Assembly: GCA_022826685.1 (NCBI GenBank)
Contig: JAJDUL010000060.1
Location: 51,328-115,327 of the forward strand
Direction: 5' to 3'
Source: Gemmatimonadota bacterium
GTDB lineage: Bacteria; Gemmatimonadota; Gemmatimonadetes; Palauibacterales; Palauibacteraceae
DNA: 64,000 nt
Under the pieces are notes generated by a model. It was not told where the DNA came from and did no database searches. It saw only the letters and a program-made list of their open reading frames with translations. Both the position numbers and the translations under genes were made by a program. Positions 56,329 through 64,000 of the stretch are shown here, in pieces (the stretch's first letter is position 1; each line of letters starts with the position of its first letter).

Positions 56329-57192
56329 TTACGCCGACGCGCCGGGAGTCTCTTCCGCCTCGGCCAGCGCCTTCTGCAGTTCGCGCCGGGCCACGCGCGT
56401 CACGAGGACGACCACGGCGGCCGTCGCGACGAGGCCCGCCACGAGGAGCGCGGTCTGCCCCCAGCTGGCCGCGCCGCCGGACGCCTCGGCGACCTCCGCT
56501 CCGGCTGCGCCGATGTACACATACAGGAGCGTCCCCGGGAACATCCCCACGAGCGAGGCCGCCAAGTACTGGTAGAAGGTCACGCCGGTGAGGCCGTAGA
56601 AGTAGTTCTGCGCGTTGAACGGAAACACGGGGGAGAGGCGGGTGAGGAAGACGATGCGCCAACCCTGGGTTTCGACCGCGCGGTCGATCGCCCGCAGCGC
56701 CGGGCGGTTGGCGAGGAGCTTCTCTACGCGGTCGCGCAGCACATAGCGGGCGATGAGGAATGCGAGCGCGGCCCCGATGTTCGCGCCCACGAACACGGTG
56801 AGCGTGCCGAGCGCAAGGCCGAAGGTGACGCCTCCGGCGATCGTCAGCGCCGAACCCGGCACGAAGAGCACCACGGCGAGCGCGTAGAAGAGTCCGAAGA
56901 AGAAGGGTCCCAGCCACCCCAGCTCCGCCGTGGTCTCGCGCAGCCAGGTGACGAGTCGCGCGAGAAAGCCCAGTTCCTCCTCCGCCGCGGACTCCGGCGC
57001 CTGGACCGCCTGCCCGGGGAAGGGCGAGGCGGCCACGGGCTGCTGAGGCGGGGGGCCGAACTCCGGACCCGCGCCGGCCGGCCGGGCATCGACCGCCCCC
57101 TCCGCCGAGGCCGGCACAAGCGCCCCCAGAAGGAGCGCGATCCAGGCGGCCGCCGAACCCCGTCGTCCGTTTCGCCGCGGCCCGGGGACCAC
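56329..57192 (-). CDS. TVP38/TMEM64 (SNARE-associated/DedA-like) membrane protein
   Basis: Membrane protein of 287 residues. An N-terminal signal-like helix and a Pro/Ala-rich linker (to about 70) precede the VTT domain. The domain has FVPGSALTIAGGVTFGLALG (about 111-130), GANIGAALAFLIARYVLRDR and the reentrant segment LTRLSPVFPFNAQNYFYGLT (about 184-203). PGTLLYVYIGAAG is followed by the last helix. The DedA/VTT superfamily includes lipid scramblases and undecaprenyl-phosphate transporters. The GTG start overlaps the peptidase stop (TAGTG), so it is translationally coupled. Substrate unknown. Confidence 0.88.
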   Translation of the reverse strand: MVPGPRRNGRRGSAAAWIALLLGALVPASAEGAVDARPAGAGPEFGPPPQQPVAASPFPGQAVQAPESAAEEELGFLARLVTWLRETTAELGWLGPFFFGLFYALAVVLFVPGSALTIAGGVTFGLALGTLTVFVGANIGAALAFLIARYVLRDRVEKLLANRPALRAIDRAVETQGWRIVFLTRLSPVFPFNAQNYFYGLTGVTFYQYLAASLVGMFPGTLLYVYIGAAGAEVAEASGGAASWGQTALLVAGLVATAAVVVLVTRVARRELQKALAEAEETPGASA

Positions 57193-58436
57193 TACGGCCT
57201 CTCCAATCGATTGTGCGCCGCGAGGATGCGCCGCACTTCGTCGTGCGGGAGTCCAGGCACCGTGTTCCCGTCACGCCCCACCATGGTCCGACCCGCAACC
57301 ATCGCGTTCGTGATCGCCTCCTCCGTGGCTTGGGCCGTCGCGAGCAACAGGGGCGAGATGGCGTCGTTCGATATCATCTCCACCATCGTGTTCTCCCCCC
57401 GGCTCCACGCCCCGCTGTTCGCCGTCGAGAAGGCGATGAAGATGTCACCGGAACCGTTCATCCCGTATCCGCCCATCCGCCCGATCCCGATCGGCGCGCG
57501 TCGCGCGAGCCGCTTCAACTGGTGCGGCAGCAGCGGAGCGTCCGTCGCGATGACGACGATGATCGAACCGAGGCCGTCGAACACGCCCGCGTCCGCCGAT
57601 CCGTCCGCGTCGCCGGGCGGCGTCCAGTCGAGGAGTTCCTGTCCCACCGGCACGCCCGCGATCAGCAACTGCGGCCGACGCCCGTAGTTGCACTGCACGA
57701 GCACGCCGACGGTGTAGTCCCCCACGAGCCGGGACGAGGTTCCGATCCCGCCCTTGAACGAATTACAGACCATGCCGGTCCCGCCGCCCACCGATCCCTC
57801 CGTGACGGAGCCCGAGGCCGCACTCTCGATCGCGGCGAACACGTGTTCTCTGCCGACGTGGAACCCGTTGATGTCGTTGAGCCGGCCGTCCCAGGTTTCC
57901 GCCACGACGGGCAGACTCCACCAGATGCCCGGCGCGATGGGATGGTTCGCCTCCGCATCCCGCGACCACTCGATGACCGCTTGGTGGACGTCTCCCACGC
58001 TGTGGGTGTTGGTGATCATCACCGGACCCTCGAGGAAGCCCGATTCCTCGACCCAGGTCGTCCCCGTCATTTCGCCGTTCCCGTTCAGCGAGTACCACCC
58101 GGCGAAGACGGGTTCGTAGCTGTCCGTGCGCGGGAGCACGGCGGTCACGCCCGTGCGCACGGGACCCTCTCCGACGACGAGCGCCCCCTCCCCCTCGATG
58201 ATCGTCGCATGCCCGACCCGGATGCCGGCCACATCCGTAATCGCGTTCCAGGCTCCGGGCTCCCCCGGGAACGGGATCCCGAGGTCCCGCGCCCTCGGCG
58301 GAGTCTGGGCATCGAGGGCGCCGGCAGTCAGCACTCCGGCGGTCAGAATTCCGGCGGCGGTCAGCATTCCGGCGGCGGCCAGCATCAGCGCGATCGGGCG
58401 GCGGCGGGCCGATCCCGTTCGTGGCAAGAAGAACAT
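57192..58436 (-). CDS. P1-family (DmpA-like) peptidase, secreted
   Basis: N-terminal-nucleophile hydrolase of the S58/DmpA family, 414 residues, normally self-cleaving and acting as an aminopeptidase or on beta-peptides. The signal peptide is unusual: its core is a repeated AAG-[IM]-LTA pattern ending in GALDAQ (about 44). The mature enzyme has ARDLGIPFPGEPGAWNAITD, VAGIRVGHATI and the autoprocessing region VGGGTGMVCNSFKGGIGTSS. ERTVRRD-like C-terminal strands and AHNRLERP close it. The ATG at 58436 has GGAGGTG 4 nt upstream. Co-directional with the beta-barrel gene before it and coupled to the TVP38 gene after it. Confidence 0.9.
   Translation of the reverse strand: MFFLPRTGSARRRPIALMLAAAGMLTAAGILTAGVLTAGALDAQTPPRARDLGIPFPGEPGAWNAITDVAGIRVGHATIIEGEGALVVGEGPVRTGVTAVLPRTDSYEPVFAGWYSLNGNGEMTGTTWVEESGFLEGPVMITNTHSVGDVHQAVIEWSRDAEANHPIAPGIWWSLPVVAETWDGRLNDINGFHVGREHVFAAIESAASGSVTEGSVGGGTGMVCNSFKGGIGTSSRLVGDYTVGVLVQCNYGRRPQLLIAGVPVGQELLDWTPPGDADGSADAGVFDGLGSIIVVIATDAPLLPHQLKRLARRAPIGIGRMGGYGMNGSGDIFIAFSTANSGAWSRGENTMVEMISNDAISPLLLATAQATEEAITNAMVAGRTMVGRDGNTVPGLPHDEVRRILAAHNRLERP
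58322..58387. repeat. Imperfect tandem repeat encoding a signal-peptide core
   Basis: Four degenerate units of 15, 15, 18 and 18 bp, each of the form CGGCGG(CGG)TCAG-A-TTC, run head to tail and encode the hydrophobic core of the P1 peptidase signal peptide. Copy-number change would keep the frame and alter the length of the signal core. Confidence 0.75.
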
Positions 58437-58481
58437 CGACACCTCCACGTGAGGGACTATGCGATTCGGTCTATTCGATCT

Positions 58482-59831
58482 CTATCTGAACGTGCCCTGG
58501 ATCCCCAGCGTCCACAGGACGTCCGGCCGCAGGCCCGCGGCCTGGATCGGGAGCAGGGCGTTCGTGGCGAGAATCATGTCGCGGCCGAGCATGTACTTGA
58601 GCCCCACGGCGAGGTCGATGTAGTGGTGACCGACGTCCGGGAGGGATGACGACTCGACCGTAAGAGCCGGAGTGCCGACAAAGGTGACGGGACCCGGCAT
58701 CGGATGCTCCGGATCCGCCAGTTCCCAACGGGTGATGAGGTCCGCGGCCACCGTCAACGCGTCCGACGCATGGGCGTCGAAGCCCACCGTCGCGAGCACC
58801 GCGTCCTGATCGAAGTTGCTGTCGCGCAGGTTTCCTTCACGCAGGAGATACCCGGCGTTCAGATGGGGCGAGAATCGCCCCCGGTTGAGGGAGAGAACCG
58901 CCAGCGCGCGGCCACGGCCTTCGCCCAGTCCGAGCAGATCTTCCTCCTGTCCCGTAGGAAAGGTGACGTCCGCCAGGAGCGCCATGTTCACGGGCGGCGG
59001 CGCGCGGCCCACGGCCGTGCCTCCCATGAGGTTCACCTTCATCCGGGCGGAGACGTCGCCGATTCCCGTCGCCGACCCTCTCACGGAATTGCTCGCCTGG
59101 AGGACGGGCGCGTCGGGCGTTCCGCCGAAACGGTGCGCGAGCGAATTGCCGAGCGACAGGATCTGGGCGTGAGTCGTTCCCCTCAGACTCGCCCGCACGA
59201 CCGGCACGGCGAATCCCACGTCGAGGAAGGAAGTCAGGCCGGCGCTCAGGACCGCCGTGGCCACCGTGTAGTCGAGATCGAGGTTCGTCCGCACGCGCAG
59301 CACGTCGCGTTCGAAGAAGGGCAGGCCGTGCCCGGGGTCCGGACCGAGGGCCACATCCGAGTCCTCGTGAAAGAAGTTCAGGACTAGGTTGTCCGTGGGC
59401 ACGCCGCTGAAGTTCGTGACCTGGAACGCGGTCGCTTCGAGGCCGAGGAAGAAACGTCCCATCCCGAGGGTTTCGGCTCGTTCGGCGAAGATCGGCCCGA
59501 ACGACGCACTCCGGTCTCCGTCCGACCAGATGCGGCCGCCGGCCATCGCGGTCGGAGGAAGGCTGCCGACCACGCGGGCGATCCCTTCCTGGAAGGAGAG
59601 GATGAGCGCGTCGTTCCGCGGAACCCGTTCGCGCAGGTAGTGCCGGCCGTGCTCCGTATTGAAACGCCCGGTCTCCTCGAAGTCCGGATCGAGGCACAGA
59701 GGCACGCCGCACTGCCCGAACACGAACAGTTCCGACACGAGGTCCGTGAGTGACTGCGCCGCCGCCGGCCGGCCAGTCACCGTCATCAGCGCCACCATGA
59801 CCATGAGCCCCGCGACGGCTCGTCCGTGCAT
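58482..59831 (-). CDS. Predicted outer-membrane beta-barrel protein
   Basis: Exported protein of 449 residues. The signal peptide is VAGLMVMVALMTVTGRPAAA (cleavage about 26). The mature part has alternating amphipathic strands (LDVGFAVPVVRASLRG, MALLADVTFPTG, FSPHLNAGYLLREG, HHYIDLAVGLKYMLGR) and ends in a strand closing with Phe-Arg. A pair of cysteines in QCGVPLCLD near the N-terminus may form a disulfide. It resembles phenol-degradation/MetA-type transporter barrels, but the family is uncertain. The ATG at 59831 has GGGAGG 4 nt upstream; more upstream codons are not conserved. It is the first gene of a minus-strand set with the P1 peptidase and TVP38 protein. Confidence 0.75.
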   Translation of the reverse strand: MHGRAVAGLMVMVALMTVTGRPAAAQSLTDLVSELFVFGQCGVPLCLDPDFEETGRFNTEHGRHYLRERVPRNDALILSFQEGIARVVGSLPPTAMAGGRIWSDGDRSASFGPIFAERAETLGMGRFFLGLEATAFQVTNFSGVPTDNLVLNFFHEDSDVALGPDPGHGLPFFERDVLRVRTNLDLDYTVATAVLSAGLTSFLDVGFAVPVVRASLRGTTHAQILSLGNSLAHRFGGTPDAPVLQASNSVRGSATGIGDVSARMKVNLMGGTAVGRAPPPVNMALLADVTFPTGQEEDLLGLGEGRGRALAVLSLNRGRFSPHLNAGYLLREGNLRDSNFDQDAVLATVGFDAHASDALTVAADLITRWELADPEHPMPGPVTFVGTPALTVESSSLPDVGHHYIDLAVGLKYMLGRDMILATNALLPIQAAGLRPDVLWTLGIQGTFR

Positions 59832-59905
59832 CTCGCCTCCCATCGAGTTTCCGCTCCGGTGGCGCTGAAGGTTCGCCCACTGGTCGGACGCGGCAAGGTG
59901 ACCCG

Positions 59906-59935
59906 TTGACCTCCGGCGCCCTCCGCGCTCATCCT
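59906..59935 (+). promoter_or_regulatory. Predicted GMC operon promoter, leaderless type
   Basis: TTGACC (59906-59911) and CATCCT (59930-59935) are 18 nt apart, and the ATG at 59942 follows 6 nt after the -10. No Shine-Dalgarno is visible. The same -10 hexamer occurs in the candidate riboswitch promoter. The TTG of the -35 also opens the frame, but it is unlikely to be the start codon. Confidence 0.45.
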
Positions 59936-59941
59936 CGGGCC

Positions 59942-61771
59942 ATGCCCTCACCACGCCCGCGTCGGACAACGACCGCCTCGGCACCCGCGTTACGCCGGGG
60001 CAGCCAGGATACCCACGACGTCATCGTCGTCGGCTCCGGCGCGGGGGGCGGGATGGCCGCCTACGTGCTCGCCTGTCACGGCGTCCGCGTGCTCCTTCTC
60101 GAGGCGGGGCGGGACTACGATCCCGTATCCGAGACGCCGATGTTCCAGCTCCCCGCCGACGCGCCGCTCCGGGCCGCGGGGACCGCCGACAAGCCGTTCG
60201 GCTTCTACGACGCGACGGTCGACGGCGGCTGGCGGGTCCCCGGCGAGCCCTACACGAGCGCCGAGGGGGTCAACTTCATGTGGTGGCGCTCCAGGATGCT
60301 CGGGGGACGGACGAACCACTGGGGCCGGATTTCCCTCCGCATGGGTCCCTACGACTTCAAGCCCCGGAGCCGGGACGGGCTGGGGTTCGACTGGCCCATG
60401 ACGTATGAGGATCTCGCGCCCTGGTACGATCGCACGGAGGCCTTCGCCGGCATCTACGGGTCGAATGAAGGACTGGAGAACACGCCGAATTCGTCCGACG
60501 GAATCCTTCAGCCGCCCCCGGCGCCGCGCGCCTATGAACTGCTGGCGAAGAAGACGTGCGACGGCCTCGGGATCCCGGTCATCCCGGCCCACCTGGCCAT
60601 CCTGACGGAGCCGCAGGACGCCGACCGGCTCTCGCGGATGCTCTGGCCGAGCAACGAGATGGCTCGCCGGGTGACGTACGACTCCATGCGCTCGCGCGCG
60701 GCCTGCTACTGGGCGACGCCGTGCGGGCGGGGCTGCTCGATCAGGGCCAACTTCCAGTCGACGACCGTCTGCCTGCCGCCGGCGCAGGCGACCGGGAACC
60801 TCACGACGATCACCGACGCCATGGTTCGCGAGGTGACGATCGACGAGCGGGGACGGGCCACCGGCGTTCACTACATCGACAAGAAGCTGCGCGCCGACCG
60901 CCATGCCTCGGCGCCGGTCGTCGTCCTCGCGGCGAGCGCCTGCGAGTCCGCGCGCATCCTCCTCAACTCCCGCAGTTCGCTCTTCCCCGATGGCCTTGCC
61001 AACGGGAGCGGCCTCGTCGGCAAGTACGTGATGGATACGGTGGGCGCGGGTGTCTCCGGCCAGATTCCCGCACTCGAGTACCTGCCCCGGCACGCCGAGG
61101 AAGGGTCTTCGGCGATGCACATGTACATGCCCTGGTGGCTGTACGGGGAACAGGCGGCCGGACGCATGGATTTTGCCCGCGGCTACCACATCGAGTTCGG
61201 CGGCGGACAGCGGATGCCCGGTTACGGCGCCTTCAGCGGCATCGAGCCGCTCACCGGGGGCGCCTACGGACAGCGCTTCAAGGAGGAGTGCCGCCGCTAC
61301 TACGGTTCGTTCATGTACTTCGACGGCCGCGGCGAGATGATCCCGAACGAGGACTGCTACTGCGAGATCGATCCCGAGGTTGTCGACCAGTGGGGCATCC
61401 CCGTGCTCCGGTTCCACTGGAAGTGGTCCGACCACGAACTCAACCAGGCCCGGCACATGCAGCAGACCTTCGCCGGGATTATCGAGGAGATGGGCGGTCG
61501 CGTGCTTTCGACGGTCCAGACGGACGGTGCCCGCGCGATCCTGGCGCCGGGGCAGATCATCCACGAGGTGGGCGGCGTCCGCATGGGAGACCGGCCGGAG
61601 AACTCCGTACTCAACCAGTACTGCCAGTCCTGGGAAGTCCCGAACCTGTTCGTGATGGACGGCGGGCCCTTCGTCTCGAACGCGGACAAGAACCCGACGC
61701 TCTCCATCATGGCGATCGCATGGCGGTCGTCCGAGTACCTCGTGGACCAGCTTCGGCAGGGGGCTCTCTGA
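59942..61771 (+). CDS. GMC-family FAD-dependent oxidoreductase
   Basis: Flavoprotein dehydrogenase of 609 residues, related to the large subunit of membrane-bound gluconate/sorbitol-type dehydrogenases. The FAD motif is DVIVVGSGAGGGMAAYVLAC (about 26-45) and the GMC signature is RSRMLGGRTNHWGR (about 108-121). A cysteine motif lies in CYWATPCGRGCSIRANF. The C-terminal active site has QIIHEVGGVRMG (His) and NADKNPTLSIMAIAWRSSEY (Asn). It has no signal peptide of its own, so it probably leaves the cytoplasm bound to the Tat-type small subunit encoded next. The stop overlaps that gene's ATG by 1 nt. The sugar or alcohol substrate is unknown. Confidence 0.93.
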   Translation: MPSPRPRRTTTASAPALRRGSQDTHDVIVVGSGAGGGMAAYVLACHGVRVLLLEAGRDYDPVSETPMFQLPADAPLRAAGTADKPFGFYDATVDGGWRVPGEPYTSAEGVNFMWWRSRMLGGRTNHWGRISLRMGPYDFKPRSRDGLGFDWPMTYEDLAPWYDRTEAFAGIYGSNEGLENTPNSSDGILQPPPAPRAYELLAKKTCDGLGIPVIPAHLAILTEPQDADRLSRMLWPSNEMARRVTYDSMRSRAACYWATPCGRGCSIRANFQSTTVCLPPAQATGNLTTITDAMVREVTIDERGRATGVHYIDKKLRADRHASAPVVVLAASACESARILLNSRSSLFPDGLANGSGLVGKYVMDTVGAGVSGQIPALEYLPRHAEEGSSAMHMYMPWWLYGEQAAGRMDFARGYHIEFGGGQRMPGYGAFSGIEPLTGGAYGQRFKEECRRYYGSFMYFDGRGEMIPNEDCYCEIDPEVVDQWGIPVLRFHWKWSDHELNQARHMQQTFAGIIEEMGGRVLSTVQTDGARAILAPGQIIHEVGGVRMGDRPENSVLNQYCQSWEVPNLFVMDGGPFVSNADKNPTLSIMAIAWRSSEYLVDQLRQGAL

Positions 61772-62520
61772 TGTCCGACCACGAACGCGATCGGGCACCG
61801 ACGCCGGAACACGAGGGAGTGCGAGAACGGGAACCGGAGGCGGTCGAGGGACTCACGCGCCGACGGGCGCTGCAGGTGCTCGCGGCCGGGGCGGCGGGCG
61901 CGGCCGCCATCTCCGCCGGGGCGTGCGCCGACGGGACCGAATCCGGCGTGCCTCGCGCCGAAGATGCGACCGCCTTCTCCGGCGCGACGAGCGGCGGCAA
62001 CCCCCGGGCCGCGGGCACGCCGACCGACCCGGACATGGTCTCACCCGTCGTGTGGTGGGATCTCGTGCTTACGGAGGACGAACTCACCACGCTCGCTTCC
62101 CTGTGCGACGTCATCATCCCCGAGGACGAACATTCCCCCGGTGCGGCGGCCCTCGGCGCGCACGCCTTCATCGACGAGTGGGTGAGCGCGCCCTACGACG
62201 GCAATCGCGACGATCTGACGCTCGTTCGCGGCGGACTCGTGTGGCTCGACATCGAATCGGCGGAGCGGTTCGGCGGGCGGTTCACGGAGTTGACGATCGA
62301 GCAGAAGCATGAGATCTGCGACGACATCTGCTGGGCGGAGAATGCGGCCCCGGAATACAGGGTGGCGGCCCGTTTCTTCGACCGGGTGCGGGATCTCACG
62401 TCGACCGCGTTCTGGACGACGGCGGAGGGGATGGCCGATCTCGGCTTCGTGGGGAACCGCCCCATGCCCACCTTCGACGGCCCGCCCCCCGAGGTTCTCG
62501 AACGCCTGGGTCTGGCCTAG
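61771..62520 (+). CDS. Gluconate 2-dehydrogenase subunit 3-like protein (Tat substrate)
   Basis: Small subunit partner of the GMC dehydrogenase, 249 residues. A twin-arginine signal LTRRRALQVLAAGAAGAAAI (about 27-46) is followed by GACADG. A low-complexity linker precedes the gluconate_2-dh3 domain (about 90-249), with LTTLASLCDVIIPEDEHSPG and AAALGAHAFIDEWVS. The C-terminal helix FWTTAEGMADLGFVGN closes it. In characterised systems this subunit carries the flavoprotein through the Tat pathway, and a cytochrome c subunit completes the enzyme; no cytochrome gene is present here. The start overlaps the GMC stop (TGATG). Confidence 0.9.
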   Translation: MSDHERDRAPTPEHEGVREREPEAVEGLTRRRALQVLAAGAAGAAAISAGACADGTESGVPRAEDATAFSGATSGGNPRAAGTPTDPDMVSPVVWWDLVLTEDELTTLASLCDVIIPEDEHSPGAAALGAHAFIDEWVSAPYDGNRDDLTLVRGGLVWLDIESAERFGGRFTELTIEQKHEICDDICWAENAAPEYRVAARFFDRVRDLTSTAFWTTAEGMADLGFVGNRPMPTFDGPPPEVLERLGLA

Positions 62521-62586
62521 AAGCCGTCGGCGCGAGACCATGGAACAAGCTTTCTTCCGCAGACCTGTCCCGGAGTGAGGCACAGC

Positions 62587-63936
62587 ATGACGGTGAAGAA
62601 CAACTTCTCCCGGCGCGACTTCGTTCGGGCCTCGGGCGCGGCCGGCCTCGGCCTGAGCATCGTACCCGCGCACGTGCTCGGCGGGCCCCGGCACCGCGCC
62701 CCGAGCGACACGCTGAACGTCGCGCACATCGGTGTCGGCGGCATGGGAGGCGGGGACGTGCGGGGCATGGCGGGGGTCGGCGAGAACATCTACGCCCTCT
62801 GCGATGTGGATGAGCGCCAGGCGGCGGGTTCCTGGAGCGCCTTCCCGCAAGCCAAACGCTACCGCGACTTCCGGGCGATGCTCTCGGAAGAGGCGGACAA
62901 CATCGACGCGGTCCTGATCTCCACGCCGGACCACACGCACACCGCGGCCGGCATGATGTCGCTTTCGCTGGGCAAGCCCACCCGCATCCAGAAGCCGCTC
63001 GCGACCACGATCTGGGAGGTGCGCCAACTCGTCGCCGCCGCGGAGAAGGCGGGGGTCGCCACGCAGATGGGCAACCAGGGTCACGCCCAGGACGGGACGC
63101 GGGAGATTCGCGAGTGGTACGAATCCGGCGCCATCGGCGAGATCCGGCGCGTGGAGTACTGGACGAACCGTCCCATCTGGCCGCAGGCGATCCTGCGGCC
63201 GACCGAGGCGCACCACGCCCCGCCCTGGCTGGAGTGGGACCTGTGGCTCGGGCCCGCGAGCGACCGCCCCTACCACCCGGCGTACGCTCCGTTCAACTGG
63301 CGGGGCTGGTGGGACTTCGGGACCGGCGCGCTGGGCGACATCGGGTGCCACGCGATGGACGCCGCCTTCTGGACCTTCGACCTTGGGACGCCGGAGCGGA
63401 TTTCGGCGGAATCGACGACGCGCTTCCCGGAGACGGCGCCCGCGGCTTCGCGCATCGAGTACGACTTCCCCGCCCGGGGGGACCGGCCGGCCGTGAAGGT
63501 CGTGTGGCGCGACGGCAACCTCTCGCCGCCCCGGCCCGAGGAAGTGCCGGACGATGCCCGCTGGCCCTTCGAGTCGAGCGGGCAACTGTGGATCGGGACC
63601 GATGGCAAGATGTTCGCGGGCATCTACGGCGAGAACCCCCGGCTGCTCGACGCCGAACGGGATGCGGAGGTTCGGGCCGACCCGCCGCCGGAGAAGTATG
63701 CGCGCACGGACGGCGTGTACGCGGAGTTCGCCGGCGCCTGCAAGGACGGGCCGCCCGCCGGTTCCAACTTCGTCGACCACGCGGGACCGCTGACGGAGAT
63801 GGTGCTCCTCGGCAACCTCTCCGTGCGAAGCGGCCGCGAGGTCCGGCTCGACCCGGACACGGGCGAGATCCTGAACGGGGTCTCGATCCCCGAGAGCTAC
63901 GTAAGGGCAGACTACCGTTCGGGCTGGGAGTGGTAG
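62587..63936 (+). CDS. Gfo/Idh/MocA-family oxidoreductase with Tat signal
   Basis: NAD(P)-dependent oxidoreductase of 449 residues. The Tat signal is FSRRDFVRASGAAGLGLSIV (about 8-27). The Rossmann motif follows with VAHIGVGGMGGGDVRGMAGV. IDAVLISTPDHTHTAAGMMS and the catalytic-lysine region IQKPLATTIWEVRQLV (usual form E-K-P-L-A, here Q-K-P) are next. The catalytic His/Asp block is GALGDIGCHAMDAAFWTF. Such secreted MocA-like proteins are common in sugar-degrading soil and marine bacteria, often as glycosidases or dehydrogenases with bound NAD. A GTG at 62575 is an alternative start. It lies 66 nt after the small-subunit gene and probably completes an extracytoplasmic carbohydrate-oxidation operon. 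Confidence 0.92.
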   Translation: MTVKNNFSRRDFVRASGAAGLGLSIVPAHVLGGPRHRAPSDTLNVAHIGVGGMGGGDVRGMAGVGENIYALCDVDERQAAGSWSAFPQAKRYRDFRAMLSEEADNIDAVLISTPDHTHTAAGMMSLSLGKPTRIQKPLATTIWEVRQLVAAAEKAGVATQMGNQGHAQDGTREIREWYESGAIGEIRRVEYWTNRPIWPQAILRPTEAHHAPPWLEWDLWLGPASDRPYHPAYAPFNWRGWWDFGTGALGDIGCHAMDAAFWTFDLGTPERISAESTTRFPETAPAASRIEYDFPARGDRPAVKVVWRDGNLSPPRPEEVPDDARWPFESSGQLWIGTDGKMFAGIYGENPRLLDAERDAEVRADPPPEKYARTDGVYAEFAGACKDGPPAGSNFVDHAGPLTEMVLLGNLSVRSGREVRLDPDTGEILNGVSIPESYVRADYRSGWEW

Positions 63937-64000
63937 AGGCTCGCTGCTCGATCGCCGCGATCGTTGACGCACGCCGGCCGGTGATCCCGTGCAACTGAAC

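Overview
The window is GC-rich, gene-dense bacterial chromosome. About 53 protein genes fill both strands, with many 1-4 nt stop/start overlaps (ATGA, GTGA, TGATG) and frequent GTG and TTG starts. Lipid A and LPS genes (LpxL-like acyltransferase, heptosyltransferase-like GT9, LptF, LptG), a TonB-dependent receptor and many lipoproteins show a diderm with an outer membrane. The gene mix (PorX-like PglZ response regulator, VPS10-type propeller, SPFH protein, GMC dehydrogenase with a Tat-type small subunit, P1/DmpA peptidase) fits a Gemmatimonadota-like or neighbouring environmental lineage. That placement is inference. No rRNA, tRNA, CRISPR array, insertion sequence or prophage was recognised.

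Layout. 1-8.5 kb (+): MacA-like adaptor and FtsX-type permease, a small conserved protein, a patatin lipase, and an SbcD/SbcC-like pair of the YhaO/YhaN kind. 8.4-10.5 kb (-): ssb, a CDP-alcohol phosphatidyltransferase and a ferredoxin-NADP reductase. 10.7-16.5 kb: an MCE/MlaD-like protein, a small conserved protein, rho with its own promoter and structured leader, and a large Asp-box propeller. 16.5-22.4 kb (+): FmdB-type zinc ribbon, an orphan, a type IIA topoisomerase A subunit, a lipoprotein and a divergent Nramp-like transporter. 22.4-26.5 kb (-): small secreted protein, propeller lipoprotein, glycerol kinase and ThyX, the first three translationally coupled. 26.6-30.1 kb (-): recF-dciA-gyrB.

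30.2-39.3 kb: PAP2 phosphatase, then minus-strand genes for a CNNM/CorC-type protein, TPR protein, isopropylmalate dehydrogenase-family enzyme, thiolase, slipin, an unknown protein and 3-hydroxyacyl-CoA dehydrogenase. 39.4-50.1 kb is an envelope island. A tight minus-strand operon (GT9, PorX-like regulator, MsbA-like exporter, LpxL-like acyltransferase, GT2, DUF3108-like protein) diverges from lptF-lptG, and gmd follows. 50.2-53.9 kb (+): short UvrC/Cho-like nuclease, threonine ammonia-lyase and a Fic protein. 53.9-56.3 kb: a cobalamin riboswitch in front of a BtuB-like receptor. 56.3-59.8 kb (-): beta-barrel protein, P1 peptidase, TVP38 protein. 59.9-63.9 kb (+): GMC oxidoreductase, its Tat-type small subunit and a Gfo/Idh/MocA oxidoreductase.

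The most notable points are: (i) a PorX-type receiver-PglZ regulator, known from type IX secretion control, inside a lipid A/LPS operon; (ii) a B12 riboswitch whose expression platform appears to mask the Shine-Dalgarno of the receptor gene; (iii) several promoters whose -10 hexamer lies 6-8 nt before the start codon, which suggests leaderless mRNAs; (iv) an Nramp-fold transporter lacking the usual metal-ligand motifs; (v) a topoisomerase A subunit with Gly at the quinolone Ser83 position and no visible GyrA box.
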